A stretch of 33,619 nucleotides of DNA from Bacteroidales bacterium (GCA_017551515.1 JAFZLK010000018.1:1-33619), one strand, 5' to 3'. Numbered from the stretch's first letter, positions 7,396-15,578 are shown. Notes: generated from the letters alone by a model not told the origin. Program-made: numbers and translations.

Positions 7396-8592
7396 CTAAT
7401 ACATCATTCCTAAAAGCCATAGCGGTAGTTTTTTGCCTATTGGCGTTTCGATGTTGTCTGCAAATATATAGGAATCCGGAATGTCGGCTATCTGTGAAAA
7501 ATCCTTATCAATTCCGCCCACTTCGATTGTCCATCTGCCATCAATTCTAAAGTCTCCATTTTTGTTGTATTCAACTGTGTGTTTGGCAGACAACTGGTTT
7601 ACGGCAAACGCCTCCCTGATTGTTCCTATGTTACTTTTGGATGTGGCAAGTGCATATATTAGATTGGTGTTGTCGAGGTAAATCTTGTCGGGTTTTTGAA
7701 GTTTGCCAACCGATTTGGCGTCGTAATATAGTTGCTGTATTATGTGCGCATCGGCAAGATTTCTAAGGTAAGCGATTATGGTGTTTCTGTTTATGCCCGT
7801 ATATACCGACAGCTTGCTTATGTCAACATCGAAAGGTACTGTTGTTGACAAAACATAAAGCAACGCCTTTATTTTCCGCACATTAGAAATATCAACCTTG
7901 CATATTTGCGTTAGCTCCACATCGATTGTGAAGTTGACTATTTGCTCTATTATCTGGTAGTAGGTTGACTTGTTTTTACTGTAGAACGGATAGTAGCCAA
8001 ATTTAAGGTACTCATTGAAATGTTCTATGGGTCTGCACTTTTCATTCACTTCGGCGCAGATGTCCTGTGGTTTGCTGAATATTGCTTCTAAAGGTGTAGG
8101 TTTTATCTGTACTCCTTTGTATAATCCAAGGAATTCCCTGAACGACAATCCTTGCATGTCGTACGATATACATCTCCGCGACAGGTCGGCATCGCCCATA
8201 AGCAGATTTAGTAGCGAGGAGGCGCTAAGTACTATCCGCATTTCGGGGTAGAGGTCGTATATTTCCTTTATTTCCTTGCTCCAATTTTCATACTTGTGTG
8301 CTTCGTCGAGGAAAAGGTGTTTTCCACCTTGCTTGTAGAATTCACTGGCTAACGAAAGCAAACTATGCGATGAAAAATACATTGTGTCTAGAGAGCAATA
8401 TAGTACTTTTCTACTATACGGCCGATAGTTGAGCTTGATGTATTGCAACATAAGTGTGGTTTTGCCGACACCTCTTGGCCCTCTTAGTGCTATTAGGTGT
8501 GAATCCCAGTCAATGTCATCCATTATGCTTCTTACAAAGTTTGTCTTTGTGTTTCTGAGCAATATGTCGTGTTTCTCAAATAAAGTTTCCAT
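7396..8592 (-). CDS. AAA ATPase of the DUF4143 type
   Basis: A 398-residue protein when started at 8592 (METLFEKHDIL). An in-frame start at 8670 would add 26 residues but would overrun the promoter. Walker A is GPRGVGKT (38-45) and Walker B LFLDEAHK (93-100), followed by SASSLLNLL, the usual sensor-like region. The C-terminal part has the Bacteroidota DUF4143 pattern: DKIYLDNTNLIYAL, then a restriction-nuclease-like DFRIDGRWTIEVGG near 347-360. The lysine of a classical ExK is not evident, so nuclease activity is doubtful. Function is not established; these ATPases are widespread, often variable between strains. Monocistronic with a consensus promoter. Confidence 0.9.
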   Translation of the reverse strand: METLFEKHDILLRNTKTNFVRSIMDDIDWDSHLIALRGPRGVGKTTLMLQYIKLNYRPYSRKVLYCSLDTMYFSSHSLLSLASEFYKQGGKHLFLDEAHKYENWSKEIKEIYDLYPEMRIVLSASSLLNLLMGDADLSRRCISYDMQGLSFREFLGLYKGVQIKPTPLEAIFSKPQDICAEVNEKCRPIEHFNEYLKFGYYPFYSKNKSTYYQIIEQIVNFTIDVELTQICKVDISNVRKIKALLYVLSTTVPFDVDISKLSVYTGINRNTIIAYLRNLADAHIIQQLYYDAKSVGKLQKPDKIYLDNTNLIYALATSKSNIGTIREAFAVNQLSAKHTVEYNKNGDFRIDGRWTIEVGGIDKDFSQIADIPDSYIFADNIETPIGKKLPLWLLGMMY

Positions 8593-8606
8593 GAATAATT
8601 TTTTCG

Positions 8607-8638
8607 CAAAGATACAAATGCTTTTTATAAATATCAAA
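8607..8638 (-). promoter_or_regulatory. Consensus Bacteroidota promoter of the DUF4143-type ATPase
   Basis: On the minus strand TTTG (complement of 8635-8638), 20 bp, then TATCTTTG (complement of 8607-8614): both boxes match the Bacteroidota consensus. It lies 14 bp upstream of the chosen start at 8592, which supports that start over 8670. Confidence 0.7.
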
Positions 8639-8888
8639 TCTTTCTTTAAAATAGTATTTATAGACAGCAAAATATTTTATAATTTGCTATATATAAATAG
8701 CAAATAAAGATATATCCAAAACAACTAAGACTCTAAAAATCAATCAAAACAAAAGAAACCAAATGCAGTTCGTTGACAATTATATGCTTTCGTTTCATGG
8801 CATGACTGTTATTATTGGACTTGCCTTGTCATCGACATTGGTTGTCAAACAATCATAAAATCCATTTTCTATTTCAATCCTAAAACAC

Positions 8889-8896
8889 TATCTTTG
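8889..8896 (+). promoter_or_regulatory. Predicted -7 box for the DUF3098-uppP-truB operon
   Basis: TATCTTTG matches TAnnTTTG, 37 bp before the start codon of the DUF3098 gene. No -33 TTTG is visible at 19-21 bp. It sits in the 341-bp divergent spacer 8593-8933. Apart from this box and the DUF4143-type promoter, that spacer holds only AT-rich sequence and a doubtful 31-codon frame. Confidence 0.5.
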
Positions 8897-8933
8897 CAAT
8901 TTCGTTTTTAACACAAAAATTGATTATACAGAT

Positions 8934-9215
8934 ATGGCAAAAAGTGACCAAATGAACGAGAAAGCGCTTCCTGAAGAAGGAAAGGCTCGTTTTGCATTAG
9001 GCAAGAAAAACTACATAGCCCTTGCTATTGGCTTCGCAATATTGGTAATCGGCTACGCATTGATGGTAGGCGGCGGTTCGGACGACCCCAATGTTTTCAC
9101 TGGCGACGAATTATTCAACTTCCGCCGTATAACCCTCGCTCCGATAGTGCTTATAATCGGCTTCGCAGTCGAAATTTTTGCAATAATGTGGCGTCCGCGC
9201 ACAAAAAAGAATTAG
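8934..9215 (+). CDS. DUF3098 family membrane protein
   Basis: A 93-residue protein with a charged N-terminus and two transmembrane helices (about 27-45 and 69-86) separated by a short loop containing GGGSDDPNVF. This matches the small DUF3098 family, which in Bacteroidota is normally encoded between ftsX and uppP. Here it begins the visible operon; ftsX is not present, the upstream neighbour being an unrelated ATPase gene on the other strand. The stop is 3 bp before uppP. Molecular role unknown; the conserved neighbourhood suggests a link to envelope biogenesis or division. Confidence 0.88.
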   Translation: MAKSDQMNEKALPEEGKARFALGKKNYIALAIGFAILVIGYALMVGGGSDDPNVFTGDELFNFRRITLAPIVLIIGFAVEIFAIMWRPRTKKN

Positions 9216-9218
9216 CCG

Positions 9219-10019
9219 ATGGATTGGTTAGAAGCGTTAATACTCGGTTTGATTCAAGGGCTTACCGAATATCTGCCAGTTAGCAGTAGCGGACATTTGG
9301 CAATAGGAGCAAAACTTTTCGGACTCAACGGTGAGGAAAATCTGGCTTTCACAGTGGCTGTGCATGTGGCGACAGTGCTTAGCACCTTGGTCGTGCTGTG
9401 GAAGGAAATAGTTTGGCTGTTCAAGGGATTCTTCAAGTTCAAATGGAACGATGAGATGAAGTATTTGGTCAACATCTTGATTTCCATGATTCCCGTAGCA
9501 ATAGTTGGTTTTCTTTTCAAGGATACCGTTGAAGAAATTTTCGGTTCGGGATTGCTAGTTGTTGGAATCTGCTTGCTAGTAACCGCAGCCTTGCTTGCTT
9601 TCGCATATTATGCAAAACCGCGACAGAAGGAGAAAATCTCGATGCTTGATGCATTTGTTATTGGTATTGCTCAGGCAGCGGCAGTTCTGCCGGGACTTTC
9701 GCGTTCGGGCTCTACGATAGCTACTGGTCTTTTGCTTGGCAACAAGAAAGAAAAGTTGGCTCAATTCTCGTTCCTGATGGTAATTCCACCAATTCTAGGC
9801 GAGGCTCTGCTCGACATTCTGAAAATCGCAAAAGGCAGTGCCGATGCAGCAACTGCTTCAATAGGTGTTTTGCCGTTGGCAGTAGGATTTTTGACCGCAT
9901 TTGTAGTTGGGTGCCTTGCCTGCAAACTGATGATAAGTCTTGTGAAGAAGGGCAAGCTGGTATGGTTCGCTGTATATTGCGCTGTTGTCGGTATTGCCAC
10001 TATAATATTCCTCAGCTAA
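9219..10019 (+). CDS. Undecaprenyl-diphosphatase UppP (BacA)
   Basis: A 266-residue polytopic inner-membrane enzyme that removes a phosphate from undecaprenyl diphosphate, regenerating the lipid carrier for peptidoglycan and O-antigen synthesis; excess confers bacitracin resistance. The family motifs are complete: [14 protein letters not shown] with Gln13, Glu17 and His26, and PGLSRSGST at 158-166. About seven or eight hydrophobic segments, normal length. The gene starts 3 bp after the DUF3098 stop, and its stop codon is directly followed by the truB start with no spacer, indicating translational coupling. Confidence 0.97.
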   Translation: MDWLEALILGLIQGLTEYLPVSSSGHLAIGAKLFGLNGEENLAFTVAVHVATVLSTLVVLWKEIVWLFKGFFKFKWNDEMKYLVNILISMIPVAIVGFLFKDTVEEIFGSGLLVVGICLLVTAALLAFAYYAKPRQKEKISMLDAFVIGIAQAAAVLPGLSRSGSTIATGLLLGNKKEKLAQFSFLMVIPPILGEALLDILKIAKGSADAATASIGVLPLAVGFLTAFVVGCLACKLMISLVKKGKLVWFAVYCAVVGIATIIFLS

Positions 10020-10763
10020 ATGGAGTTCTTTTCGCTCGACAGGCAACCCGATTTCGAGACTGGCGAAGTCATAATCTTCGACAAGCCGTACTCGTGGACA
10101 TCGTTCGATGTGGTGAACAAGGTGCGCAAGAAAATCTCCGAATATACAGGCATACGCAACAAGTTCAAGGTAGGACACGCAGGTACACTCGACCCACTCG
10201 CGACAGGAATACTTGTGCTATGTACAGGCAAGAAAACCAAGTTGATAGAGGAACTACAAGGCGGAACTAAGGTTTACGAAGCCGAATTTTGCCTTGGCGC
10301 CACAACGCCATCCTTCGACCTTGAAACCAAGATAGACAAGACCTTCGACATTTCGGGCATTACCGAAGAACAAATCCGTACTGCGCTTGCGGGACTTTGC
10401 GGAGAGCGCGAGCAGATGCCACCAGTATATTCGGCTGTGCAGGTAAACGGAAAACGTGCCTACGAATTTGCACGCAAAGGTCGCACTGTGGAATTGAAGC
10501 ACAAATTAATAACGGTTTACGACATTGCCGTCAACAGCATAGAACTTCCGATTGTAAATGTTACAATCACATGTAGCAAAGGTACTTACATTCGCTCGTT
10601 GGCAGATGAGTTCGGCAGAAGTCTTGGCAATGGAGCGCACCTAAAAGCCCTTCGCAGGACACAAAGCGGAGAAGCTAAAATTGAGGATGCGGTGAAACTG
10701 GAGGATTTTGTGAAGTACATTGAAGAGAAAATTAATAATGGGAAAAATGTTTTGAACCTCTAA
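10020..10763 (+). CDS. tRNA pseudouridine(55) synthase TruB
   Basis: A 247-residue enzyme converting U55 to pseudouridine in the T-arm of tRNAs. The catalytic motif GHAGTLDPLATG carries the nucleophile Asp58. IIFDKPYSWTSFDVVNK near the N-terminus, PPVYSAVQVNGKRAYE in the middle and KGTYIRSLADEFG later are typical TruB signatures. The start codon immediately follows the uppP stop. The operon is interrupted after truB by a 337-bp spacer carrying a repeat array before queA, its usual next neighbour. Confidence 0.97.
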   Translation: MEFFSLDRQPDFETGEVIIFDKPYSWTSFDVVNKVRKKISEYTGIRNKFKVGHAGTLDPLATGILVLCTGKKTKLIEELQGGTKVYEAEFCLGATTPSFDLETKIDKTFDISGITEEQIRTALAGLCGEREQMPPVYSAVQVNGKRAYEFARKGRTVELKHKLITVYDIAVNSIELPIVNVTITCSKGTYIRSLADEFGRSLGNGAHLKALRRTQSGEAKIEDAVKLEDFVKYIEEKINNGKNVLNL

Positions 10764-10800
10764 ACAATCATCGAATTATAGAATCATCAAATCTGTAATA

Positions 10801-10980
10801 ACTAGAAACCCTAAACAGGCGCAAGCCGTAGAAACTAGAAACTTAGAAACAGCGTAGCGAGAAACAAGAAACTTATAAACGCCGCAGGCATAGAAACAGC
10901 GCAGCGAGAAACTTAGAAACGCCGCAGGCATAGAAACAGCGCAGCGAGAAACTTAGAAACGCCGTAGGCATAGAAACCAT
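10801..10980 (+). repeat. Mini-hairpin repeat array with a perfect 40-bp tandem duplication
   Basis: A spacer array of AGAAAC-rich linkers alternating with small palindromes: GGCGCAAGCC (10818-10827), GCGTAGC (10852-10858), GCCGCAGGC (10881-10889 and 10921-10929), GCGCAGC (10899-10905 and 10939-10945) and GCCGTAGGC (10961-10969). Bases 10881-10920 and 10921-10960 are identical, a perfect 40-bp tandem repeat, followed by a third partial unit with one change. It lies between truB and the queA promoter. No reading frame of note. Confidence 0.9.
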
Positions 10981-10996
10981 TTCATGATTTTTTCCC

Positions 10997-11027
10997 TTGC
11001 ATTTCCCAAAATAATTTTGTACTTTTG
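10997..11027 (+). promoter_or_regulatory. Predicted promoter of queA
   Basis: TTG (10997-10999), 20 bp, TACTTTTG (11020-11027) fits the Bacteroidota -33/-7 pattern. The start codon is 73 bp further on. It allows queA to be expressed independently of the truB operon. Confidence 0.6.
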
Positions 11028-11100
11028 CGGTTCAAAATTTAAAATGCATAAATAGCGAATTTTTGAAACGTAAATTATTGATTTATAATAAATTATACAA

Positions 11101-12156
11101 ATGAAGTTATCTCAATTCAAATTCAATCTTCCGGAAGAACTTATTGCCCAGTATCCGTCAAAATTCAGAGATGAGTGCAGACTTTTGGTCTTGAACAGAA
11201 AAACTGGTGAAATCGAGCATAAGATTTTCAAGGATTTAAAGGATTATTTCAGCGACAAGGACTTTATGATTTTCAACGACACCAAGGTTTTCCCTGCTCG
11301 TCTGTACGGAAACAAGGAAAAGACCGGTGCTCGCATTGAAGTTTTCCTGTTGCGCGAACTTAACCACGACCAGCGTTTGTGGGATATTCTTGTCGATCCA
11401 GCACGAAAGATAAGAATTGGTAACAAATTGTATTTCGGAGAAGACGGAAATGAGTTAGTAGCCGAAGTAATCGACAATACCACATCTCGCGGACGTACAT
11501 TGCGTTTCCTCATTGATGGTGACTACGACCAATTCAAGAAAACACTCTATTCGCTTGGTGAAACTCCATTGCCAATGCATATCATCAAACGCCCGACACA
11601 ACCTGAGGACGAAGAATGGTATCAGACCATTTATGCAAAGAACGAGGGTGCTGTTGCTGCACCAACCGCAGGCTTGCACTTCAGTCGCGAACTTTTCAAA
11701 AGACTTGAGCTTGTAGGCGTTGAGTTTGGTTTCCTTACACTTCATGTCGGACTTGGCAACTTCCGTAGCGTTGATGTTGAAGACCTTACAAAACACAAGA
11801 TGGATTCGGAGCAGATGTTTATTTCCGAAGAACTTGCAGACACCGTTAACCGCAAGAAAGCCGAAAACCGCCGCGTATGCGCAGTGGGAACAACCGTACT
11901 TCGCGCTTTGGAATCATCAATTACCACTAGCGGAATGCTTAAGCCATTTGATGGCTGGACAAACAAGTTCCTTTTCCCGCCATACGAATGCATGGTTCCG
12001 AACTGCATGATTTCGAACCTGCACCTGCCAAAGTCAACACTGATGATGTCGGTGGCAACATTTGCTGGCTACGAAAACCTGATGCACGCTTACGAGGTGG
12101 CAGTTCAGGAAAAGTACCAGTTTGCAACCTACGGCGACGCAATGCTGATTATTTAA
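11101..12156 (+). CDS. S-adenosylmethionine:tRNA ribosyltransferase-isomerase QueA
   Basis: A 351-residue cytoplasmic enzyme that transfers the ribosyl part of SAM to preQ1 in the wobble position of tRNAs, forming epoxyqueuosine. Family motifs are evident: [11 protein letters not shown] (58-68), AAPTAGLHF (186-194), [13 protein letters not shown] (about 212-224) and [11 protein letters not shown] (262-272). Length is as expected. The gene follows truB in the usual Bacteroidota order but with its own promoter and an intervening repeat array. No other queuosine genes are in the window. Confidence 0.96.
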   Translation: MKLSQFKFNLPEELIAQYPSKFRDECRLLVLNRKTGEIEHKIFKDLKDYFSDKDFMIFNDTKVFPARLYGNKEKTGARIEVFLLRELNHDQRLWDILVDPARKIRIGNKLYFGEDGNELVAEVIDNTTSRGRTLRFLIDGDYDQFKKTLYSLGETPLPMHIIKRPTQPEDEEWYQTIYAKNEGAVAAPTAGLHFSRELFKRLELVGVEFGFLTLHVGLGNFRSVDVEDLTKHKMDSEQMFISEELADTVNRKKAENRRVCAVGTTVLRALESSITTSGMLKPFDGWTNKFLFPPYECMVPNCMISNLHLPKSTLMMSVATFAGYENLMHAYEVAVQEKYQFATYGDAMLII

Positions 12157-12184
12157 GGCAGAAAGGCGAAAAGAAGAAAAGGTT

Positions 12185-12300
12185 AAAAGCTCAAAAGCTT
12201 CAAGCCTTTAAGCCTTTGAGCCTTCAAGCCCCAAAGCTAGAAACGGCGAAGCCACAGAAACTTAGAAACTTATAAACGGGCTTTAGCCCAAAGAAACATA
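12185..12300 (+). repeat. Mini-hairpin array after queA, with a possible terminator
   Basis: GCTCAAAAG (12189-12197) pairs imperfectly with CTTTGAGC (12214-12221) within a run of short CAAGCCTTT-like repeats and may end queA transcription. Then come the usual array elements: GGCGAAGCC (12245-12253) and GGGCTTTAGCCC (12278-12289), separated by AGAAACTTAGAAAC-type spacer, up to the OsmC-like gene. Confidence 0.7.
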
Positions 12301-12313
12301 TAAAACTATCATT

Positions 12314-12718
12314 ATGACCAAAATGACATCAAAGTACGTGGGTGGACTTCGCACTGAAAACACTCACCTCCAGTCGGGCAACAGGATTATAACCGATGCT
12401 CCGCTCGACAATCATGGCAAAGGCGAAGCTTTCTCGCCAACCGATTTGCTTGCAACAGCATTGTGCGATTGCATTTTCACAATCACTGGCATTACCGCAC
12501 AGACATACAACTTTTCGATTGACGGAGCAACCGCACAGATTGAAAAGATTATGAACGAGTCGCCACGTCGCGTTGCCGAGGTTAAAATCGACTTCGACTA
12601 TTCAATGTGCAACCTTAACGAAAAACAGCAGACAATAATCAGGCGCATCCCTGAAACTTGTCCAGTTTCTCGTTCGTTAAGCCCGGAGGTAAAACAGACA
12701 ATAACCTTCAAATTTTAA
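12314..12718 (+). CDS. OsmC-like protein
   Basis: A 134-residue protein of the OsmC/YhfA group. The family pattern SPTDLLATALCDCIFT carries Cys51 and Cys53, and the C-terminal ETCPVSRSLSPEV carries Cys116; family members use such paired cysteines in thiol peroxidase activity, though YhfA-type members are not proven peroxidases. An alternative start at residue 4 (12323) is equally possible. Cytoplasmic, possibly redox or osmotic stress related. No clear promoter was found directly upstream; the gene is embedded between two repeat arrays. Confidence 0.92.
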   Translation: MTKMTSKYVGGLRTENTHLQSGNRIITDAPLDNHGKGEAFSPTDLLATALCDCIFTITGITAQTYNFSIDGATAQIEKIMNESPRRVAEVKIDFDYSMCNLNEKQQTIIRRIPETCPVSRSLSPEVKQTITFKF

Positions 12719-12720
12719 GG

Positions 12721-12972
12721 TTTGAAATGGTTTGATATTGTTTGACAAGGTTTGAAATGGTTGACAATTCTTAACAAACAATAACGGCTTCAAACTCATA
12801 AACAACTAGAAACTCAGAAACGTTGCAGGCATAGAAACGTCGCAGCCATTGAAACCCAGAAACAACATCAAACAACTTGAACGGCGTAGCCCTCAACGAA
12901 GTTAAACATATAAACTTAGAAACCAGAAATTAGAAACCTAGAAACGGGCTTTAGCCCACAGAAACATAGAAA
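12721..12972 (+). repeat. Intergenic repeat array between OsmC and thioesterase genes
   Basis: Begins with TTTGAAATGG / TTTGATATTG short repeats (also seen near 3540), then the mini-hairpin array. Palindromes are GGCGTAGCC (12883-12891) and GGGCTTTAGCCC (12946-12957). The first is directly followed by CTCAACGAAGTTAAAC, an extension that occurs in the same position at two other arrays and itself contains AACGAAGTT (stem AAC/GTT, loop GAA). Degenerate units occur around 12820-12845. No gene is visible. Confidence 0.8.
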
Positions 12973-12973
12973 C

Positions 12974-13348
12974 ATGAACATAAAGCTTGGTATAAAAGGC
13001 GAAGAAAAAGAGGTCGTCCGTCACGAAAACACAGCAGCAGCCTACGGAAGCGGACTAGTTGAGGTTTATGCAACTCCTGCTATGATTGCCCTCATGGAAA
13101 AGACTTGCTACCTCTCGGTAATGCCATATTTGTCGGAAGGCGAGGGAACAGTCGGTACTCATGTGAACATTTCACACAGGAAGGCAAGTCCGCTTGGCAC
13201 GGTAATCACATGCCATTCTGAAATTGTGGAAATTGACCGTCGTCGCATAGTCTTCAAGGTGGAAGCCTTCGACGACAATGGCGAACTTATTGGTGACGGC
13301 GCACATGAACGCTTTGTCATCAATGTCGAAAAGTTCATGAGCAAGTAG
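12974..13348 (+). CDS. FlK-type hotdog-fold thioesterase
   Basis: A 124-residue single hotdog-domain protein of the family that includes fluoroacetyl-CoA thioesterase FlK. Thr34, Glu42 and His68 in ATPAMIALME and GTHVNISHRKASPLG have the same spacing (8 and 26) as the FlK catalytic residues Thr42, Glu50 and His76. The general acyl-CoA thioesterase reaction is therefore likely, but the physiological substrate is unknown and fluoroacetate is improbable. Cytoplasmic. The stop codon is separated from the PrsW-like gene by a single base, so the two are probably co-transcribed. Confidence 0.9.
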   Translation: MNIKLGIKGEEKEVVRHENTAAAYGSGLVEVYATPAMIALMEKTCYLSVMPYLSEGEGTVGTHVNISHRKASPLGTVITCHSEIVEIDRRRIVFKVEAFDDNGELIGDGAHERFVINVEKFMSK

Positions 13349-13349
13349 C

Positions 13350-14129
13350 ATGTGGAAGCTTCTTGTCGCCGTAGTTCCCGCAGTCGTGCTCATCGTGTAC
13401 ATAATGATACGCGACAAGTACGAGCGAGAGCCTATTAGGAAAATCTTGCTGACATTCTTCGCTGGAATGTTGGCAGTTCCACTTGACTTATCGCTTATAG
13501 CTATATTCGACCTCGATTACTTGCCGTTGATGTGTGATGGAGCGGTGAGTGCGCAAATTGCAACAGCATTCTTTTCTGCAGCAATACCCGAAGAATTTTC
13601 AAAATTTGTAATTCTTTTCTTGCTTATTTGGTGGAGCAAGGATTTCAACGAGCGCATGGATGGTATTGTGTATGCCGTATGTGTTTCGATGGGATTTGCA
13701 ACAGTAGAAAATGTTATGTATGTGTTTAACGACCCGTCATGTGCGTGGGGAAGGGCGCTGTTTGCCGTTCCAGGACATTTCTTGTTTGGCGTACTGATGG
13801 GTTTCTTCTTTTCGTTGGCAAAATTCAGCGTCAAGCACAAGTTCCGCAACTGGACAATGACTTTGCTTGCACCAATACTGGCACATGGTATATACGATGC
13901 AATACTGATGGTTGCAGATGTTGCAACTGAAGGCTGGGCGGCATTGCTGACGATAGCTTTCTATGTTTTCATTTTCGTGTTGTGGAGAATATGCTTGAAC
14001 AAGATTTCAGAGCATGTAGAAACTTCTCCATTCAGTTACTGGCGTAAGTATAGGGACAAGCAGCAGAAAATGAAAGATATTTCCGATGACCAGAAGATTG
14101 ACAATATGAAGGATTTCTTTGACAGATAA
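13350..14129 (+). CDS. PrsW family intramembrane protease
   Basis: A 259-residue polytopic membrane protein with the PrsW signatures in order: KYEREP near the N-terminus (24-28), PEEFSK with Glu81, Glu82 and Lys85, GFATVENVMY with Glu120 and Asn121, PGHFLFG with His143, and LAHGIYD with His179 and Asp183. These are the presumed metal-binding and catalytic residues. PrsW in Bacillus cleaves the anti-sigma factor RsiW; no anti-sigma gene is nearby here, so the substrate is unknown. A hydrophilic, charged tail (about 220-259) follows the last membrane helix. The gene starts 1 bp after the thioesterase stop. Confidence 0.93.
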   Translation: MWKLLVAVVPAVVLIVYIMIRDKYEREPIRKILLTFFAGMLAVPLDLSLIAIFDLDYLPLMCDGAVSAQIATAFFSAAIPEEFSKFVILFLLIWWSKDFNERMDGIVYAVCVSMGFATVENVMYVFNDPSCAWGRALFAVPGHFLFGVLMGFFFSLAKFSVKHKFRNWTMTLLAPILAHGIYDAILMVADVATEGWAALLTIAFYVFIFVLWRICLNKISEHVETSPFSYWRKYRDKQQKMKDISDDQKIDNMKDFFDR

Positions 14130-14133
14130 AGAT

Positions 14134-15036
14134 TTATCTTGATTTCTCCATTTCGCAAAGATACCCCAACTTATACAAATTGAACAACATGAGTTTTGGT
14201 CGCTTCGAGTTAAGCAGGTGTTTTTCTATTGCTTTGCCGAAAATCTTATAGGTAAGTCTTATCGTCCACAGAAGACATGATTTTTTCAACTTAGCGTAAT
14301 GTCTATATAACCGTATGTGGTTGAAGAAAAATGGACTTATGCCGTCGAAGTTTCTCATTAACACAAGATTTTCGATTCCAGCCCTAGTCTTGGCAAGAAA
14401 TTTATCGTTTGACTCTATGCCAGTGTGAATCACTGGATTGTCTATATGAAAAATGGGTATCTTGTTTTCTTGAAGCTCAAATCCGAAAAGGCTGTCCTCG
14501 TGTCCGTACTTTTTCAATGCCTCGCAGAATCGGATTATCTCGAAAACCTTTTTTGATACCATCATGTTGTTGGTCGTAAAGGCGGAGTAGGGGGCTTGGT
14601 TTCGTTTATCGGCAGTAGTCTTTTCTACTTTTGTGCCGAAAGTGTATCGCAGTGATATTTCGGGGGAGTATTGCAGTTCGTTGTAGGTTGTTCCGCCACA
14701 TACGACATCGGCACTGCTGTTTTCGATATACCTATTAATATATATATGGTCGGGAATTGCCGAGTCGCAGTCTATGAAGATTAGTTTTTCTCCTTTTGCA
14801 ATGTCGGCAAGTTTGTTGCGTGTGTAGCTTCTGCCGTGGTTCTGAGTGTCAACTATATGTTTCGCTCCCGATATCTTTTCTATGCTGGAATTTTGCTTGG
14901 CGTAATCTTCATCCGAACCATCTTCAAGGACAATTATTTCAAAATCCACTTTTGCTTCTGCGCATTGCCTTGAAAGTTCGGCAACGAGGTCATTCACATT
15001 GCAGTTGTATGTCGGGATGCAGATGCTGAGCATCAT
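14134..15036 (-). CDS. Family 2 glycosyltransferase
   Basis: A 300-residue GT-A fold transferase. The N-terminus SICIPTYNC is the nucleotide-binding start, LEDGSDED (37-44) the first acidic site, IFIDCDSA carries the metal-binding DxD (Asp89, Asp91), and GHED (178-181) is the acceptor/catalytic-base region. A basic and hydrophobic C-terminal stretch (about 235-300) may associate with the membrane. The donor sugar is not predictable. Its start codon overlaps the stop of the upstream lipoprotein gene by 4 bases (ATGA), indicating translational coupling. It converges with the PrsW gene, with 4 bp between the stops. Confidence 0.93.
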   Translation of the reverse strand: MMLSICIPTYNCNVNDLVAELSRQCAEAKVDFEIIVLEDGSDEDYAKQNSSIEKISGAKHIVDTQNHGRSYTRNKLADIAKGEKLIFIDCDSAIPDHIYINRYIENSSADVVCGGTTYNELQYSPEISLRYTFGTKVEKTTADKRNQAPYSAFTTNNMMVSKKVFEIIRFCEALKKYGHEDSLFGFELQENKIPIFHIDNPVIHTGIESNDKFLAKTRAGIENLVLMRNFDGISPFFFNHIRLYRHYAKLKKSCLLWTIRLTYKIFGKAIEKHLLNSKRPKLMLFNLYKLGYLCEMEKSR

Positions 15037-15578
15037 TGTTTGTTGTTTAAAGAATCTTCTTCTTCGCTAAAGCGTTGAATGTCAATCATAAGTTGTTCAA
15101 CTTGCTCGTTCACTGCTTCGATTTCCGATGAAACATCTTCTGAGTGAATGCTGTCGGTGATTTGAGGGTTGAGCATTGCATTGAGTTTTTGCAGTATGCT
15201 GTCAATCTTTTTTCTGTTATCCTTGTCCCATTTGTCGAACACTTCTGGACATTTTTTCCATAGTGGTTCAATGGCAGCGTCGTAGTCGTTTAACAGTTCT
15301 TCGAAATGCTCGAGGTCCGATTTCGCTTTGGCATCGTTTTCGTTGAATGCCTTGTTTGATGTGCTGTATAAAACCGTAGCGATTTCATTTCCTGCAGATA
15401 TGGCTTCGTCGCAATTTTCGAACTTCATTTCGGCATATTTTTCGGCTAGTTCGCCGTAGTCGGATTCGTATTCGCCGAGATTTATTGCGTTCTTTTTATC
15501 GATGTTTTTCTCGCACGAAACCATAATCGTTGCAAGCAACAGGATAAGGCAGGCAATATGTTTGAAAGGCTTATTCAT
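15033..15578 (-). CDS. Small helical lipoprotein (second gene of GT2 operon)
   Basis: A 181-residue protein with a signal peptide ending in VSC (Cys22). The mature part is almost wholly helical and acidic, with conserved-looking segments such as YAEMKFENCDEAISAGNE. A possible coiled coil lies at the C-terminus (about 145-176). Probably lipid-anchored in the envelope. Function unrecognised. It overlaps the upstream lipoprotein gene by 8 bp and the downstream glycosyltransferase by 4 bp, so the three are one translationally coupled unit. Confidence 0.85.
   Translation of the reverse strand: MNKPFKHIACLILLLATIMVSCEKNIDKKNAINLGEYESDYGELAEKYAEMKFENCDEAISAGNEIATVLYSTSNKAFNENDAKAKSDLEHFEELLNDYDAAIEPLWKKCPEVFDKWDKDNRKKIDSILQKLNAMLNPQITDSIHSEDVSSEIEAVNEQVEQLMIDIQRFSEEEDSLNNKQ

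Noticed and set aside
8593..8670. N-terminal extension of the DUF4143-type ATPase to 8670
   Set aside because: A consensus promoter (8607-8638) lies inside the extension.
8763..8858. 31-codon frame with a hydrophobic middle in the divergent spacer
   Set aside because: No recognisable family, no promoter of its own, and length well within chance; could be a small membrane peptide but nothing supports it.
10801..10980. Possible CRISPR array from the recurring GAAAC-rich units
   Set aside because: Unit lengths and sequences are irregular, no unique spacers of constant length separate them, the same motifs occur in many spacers, and no cas gene is present.
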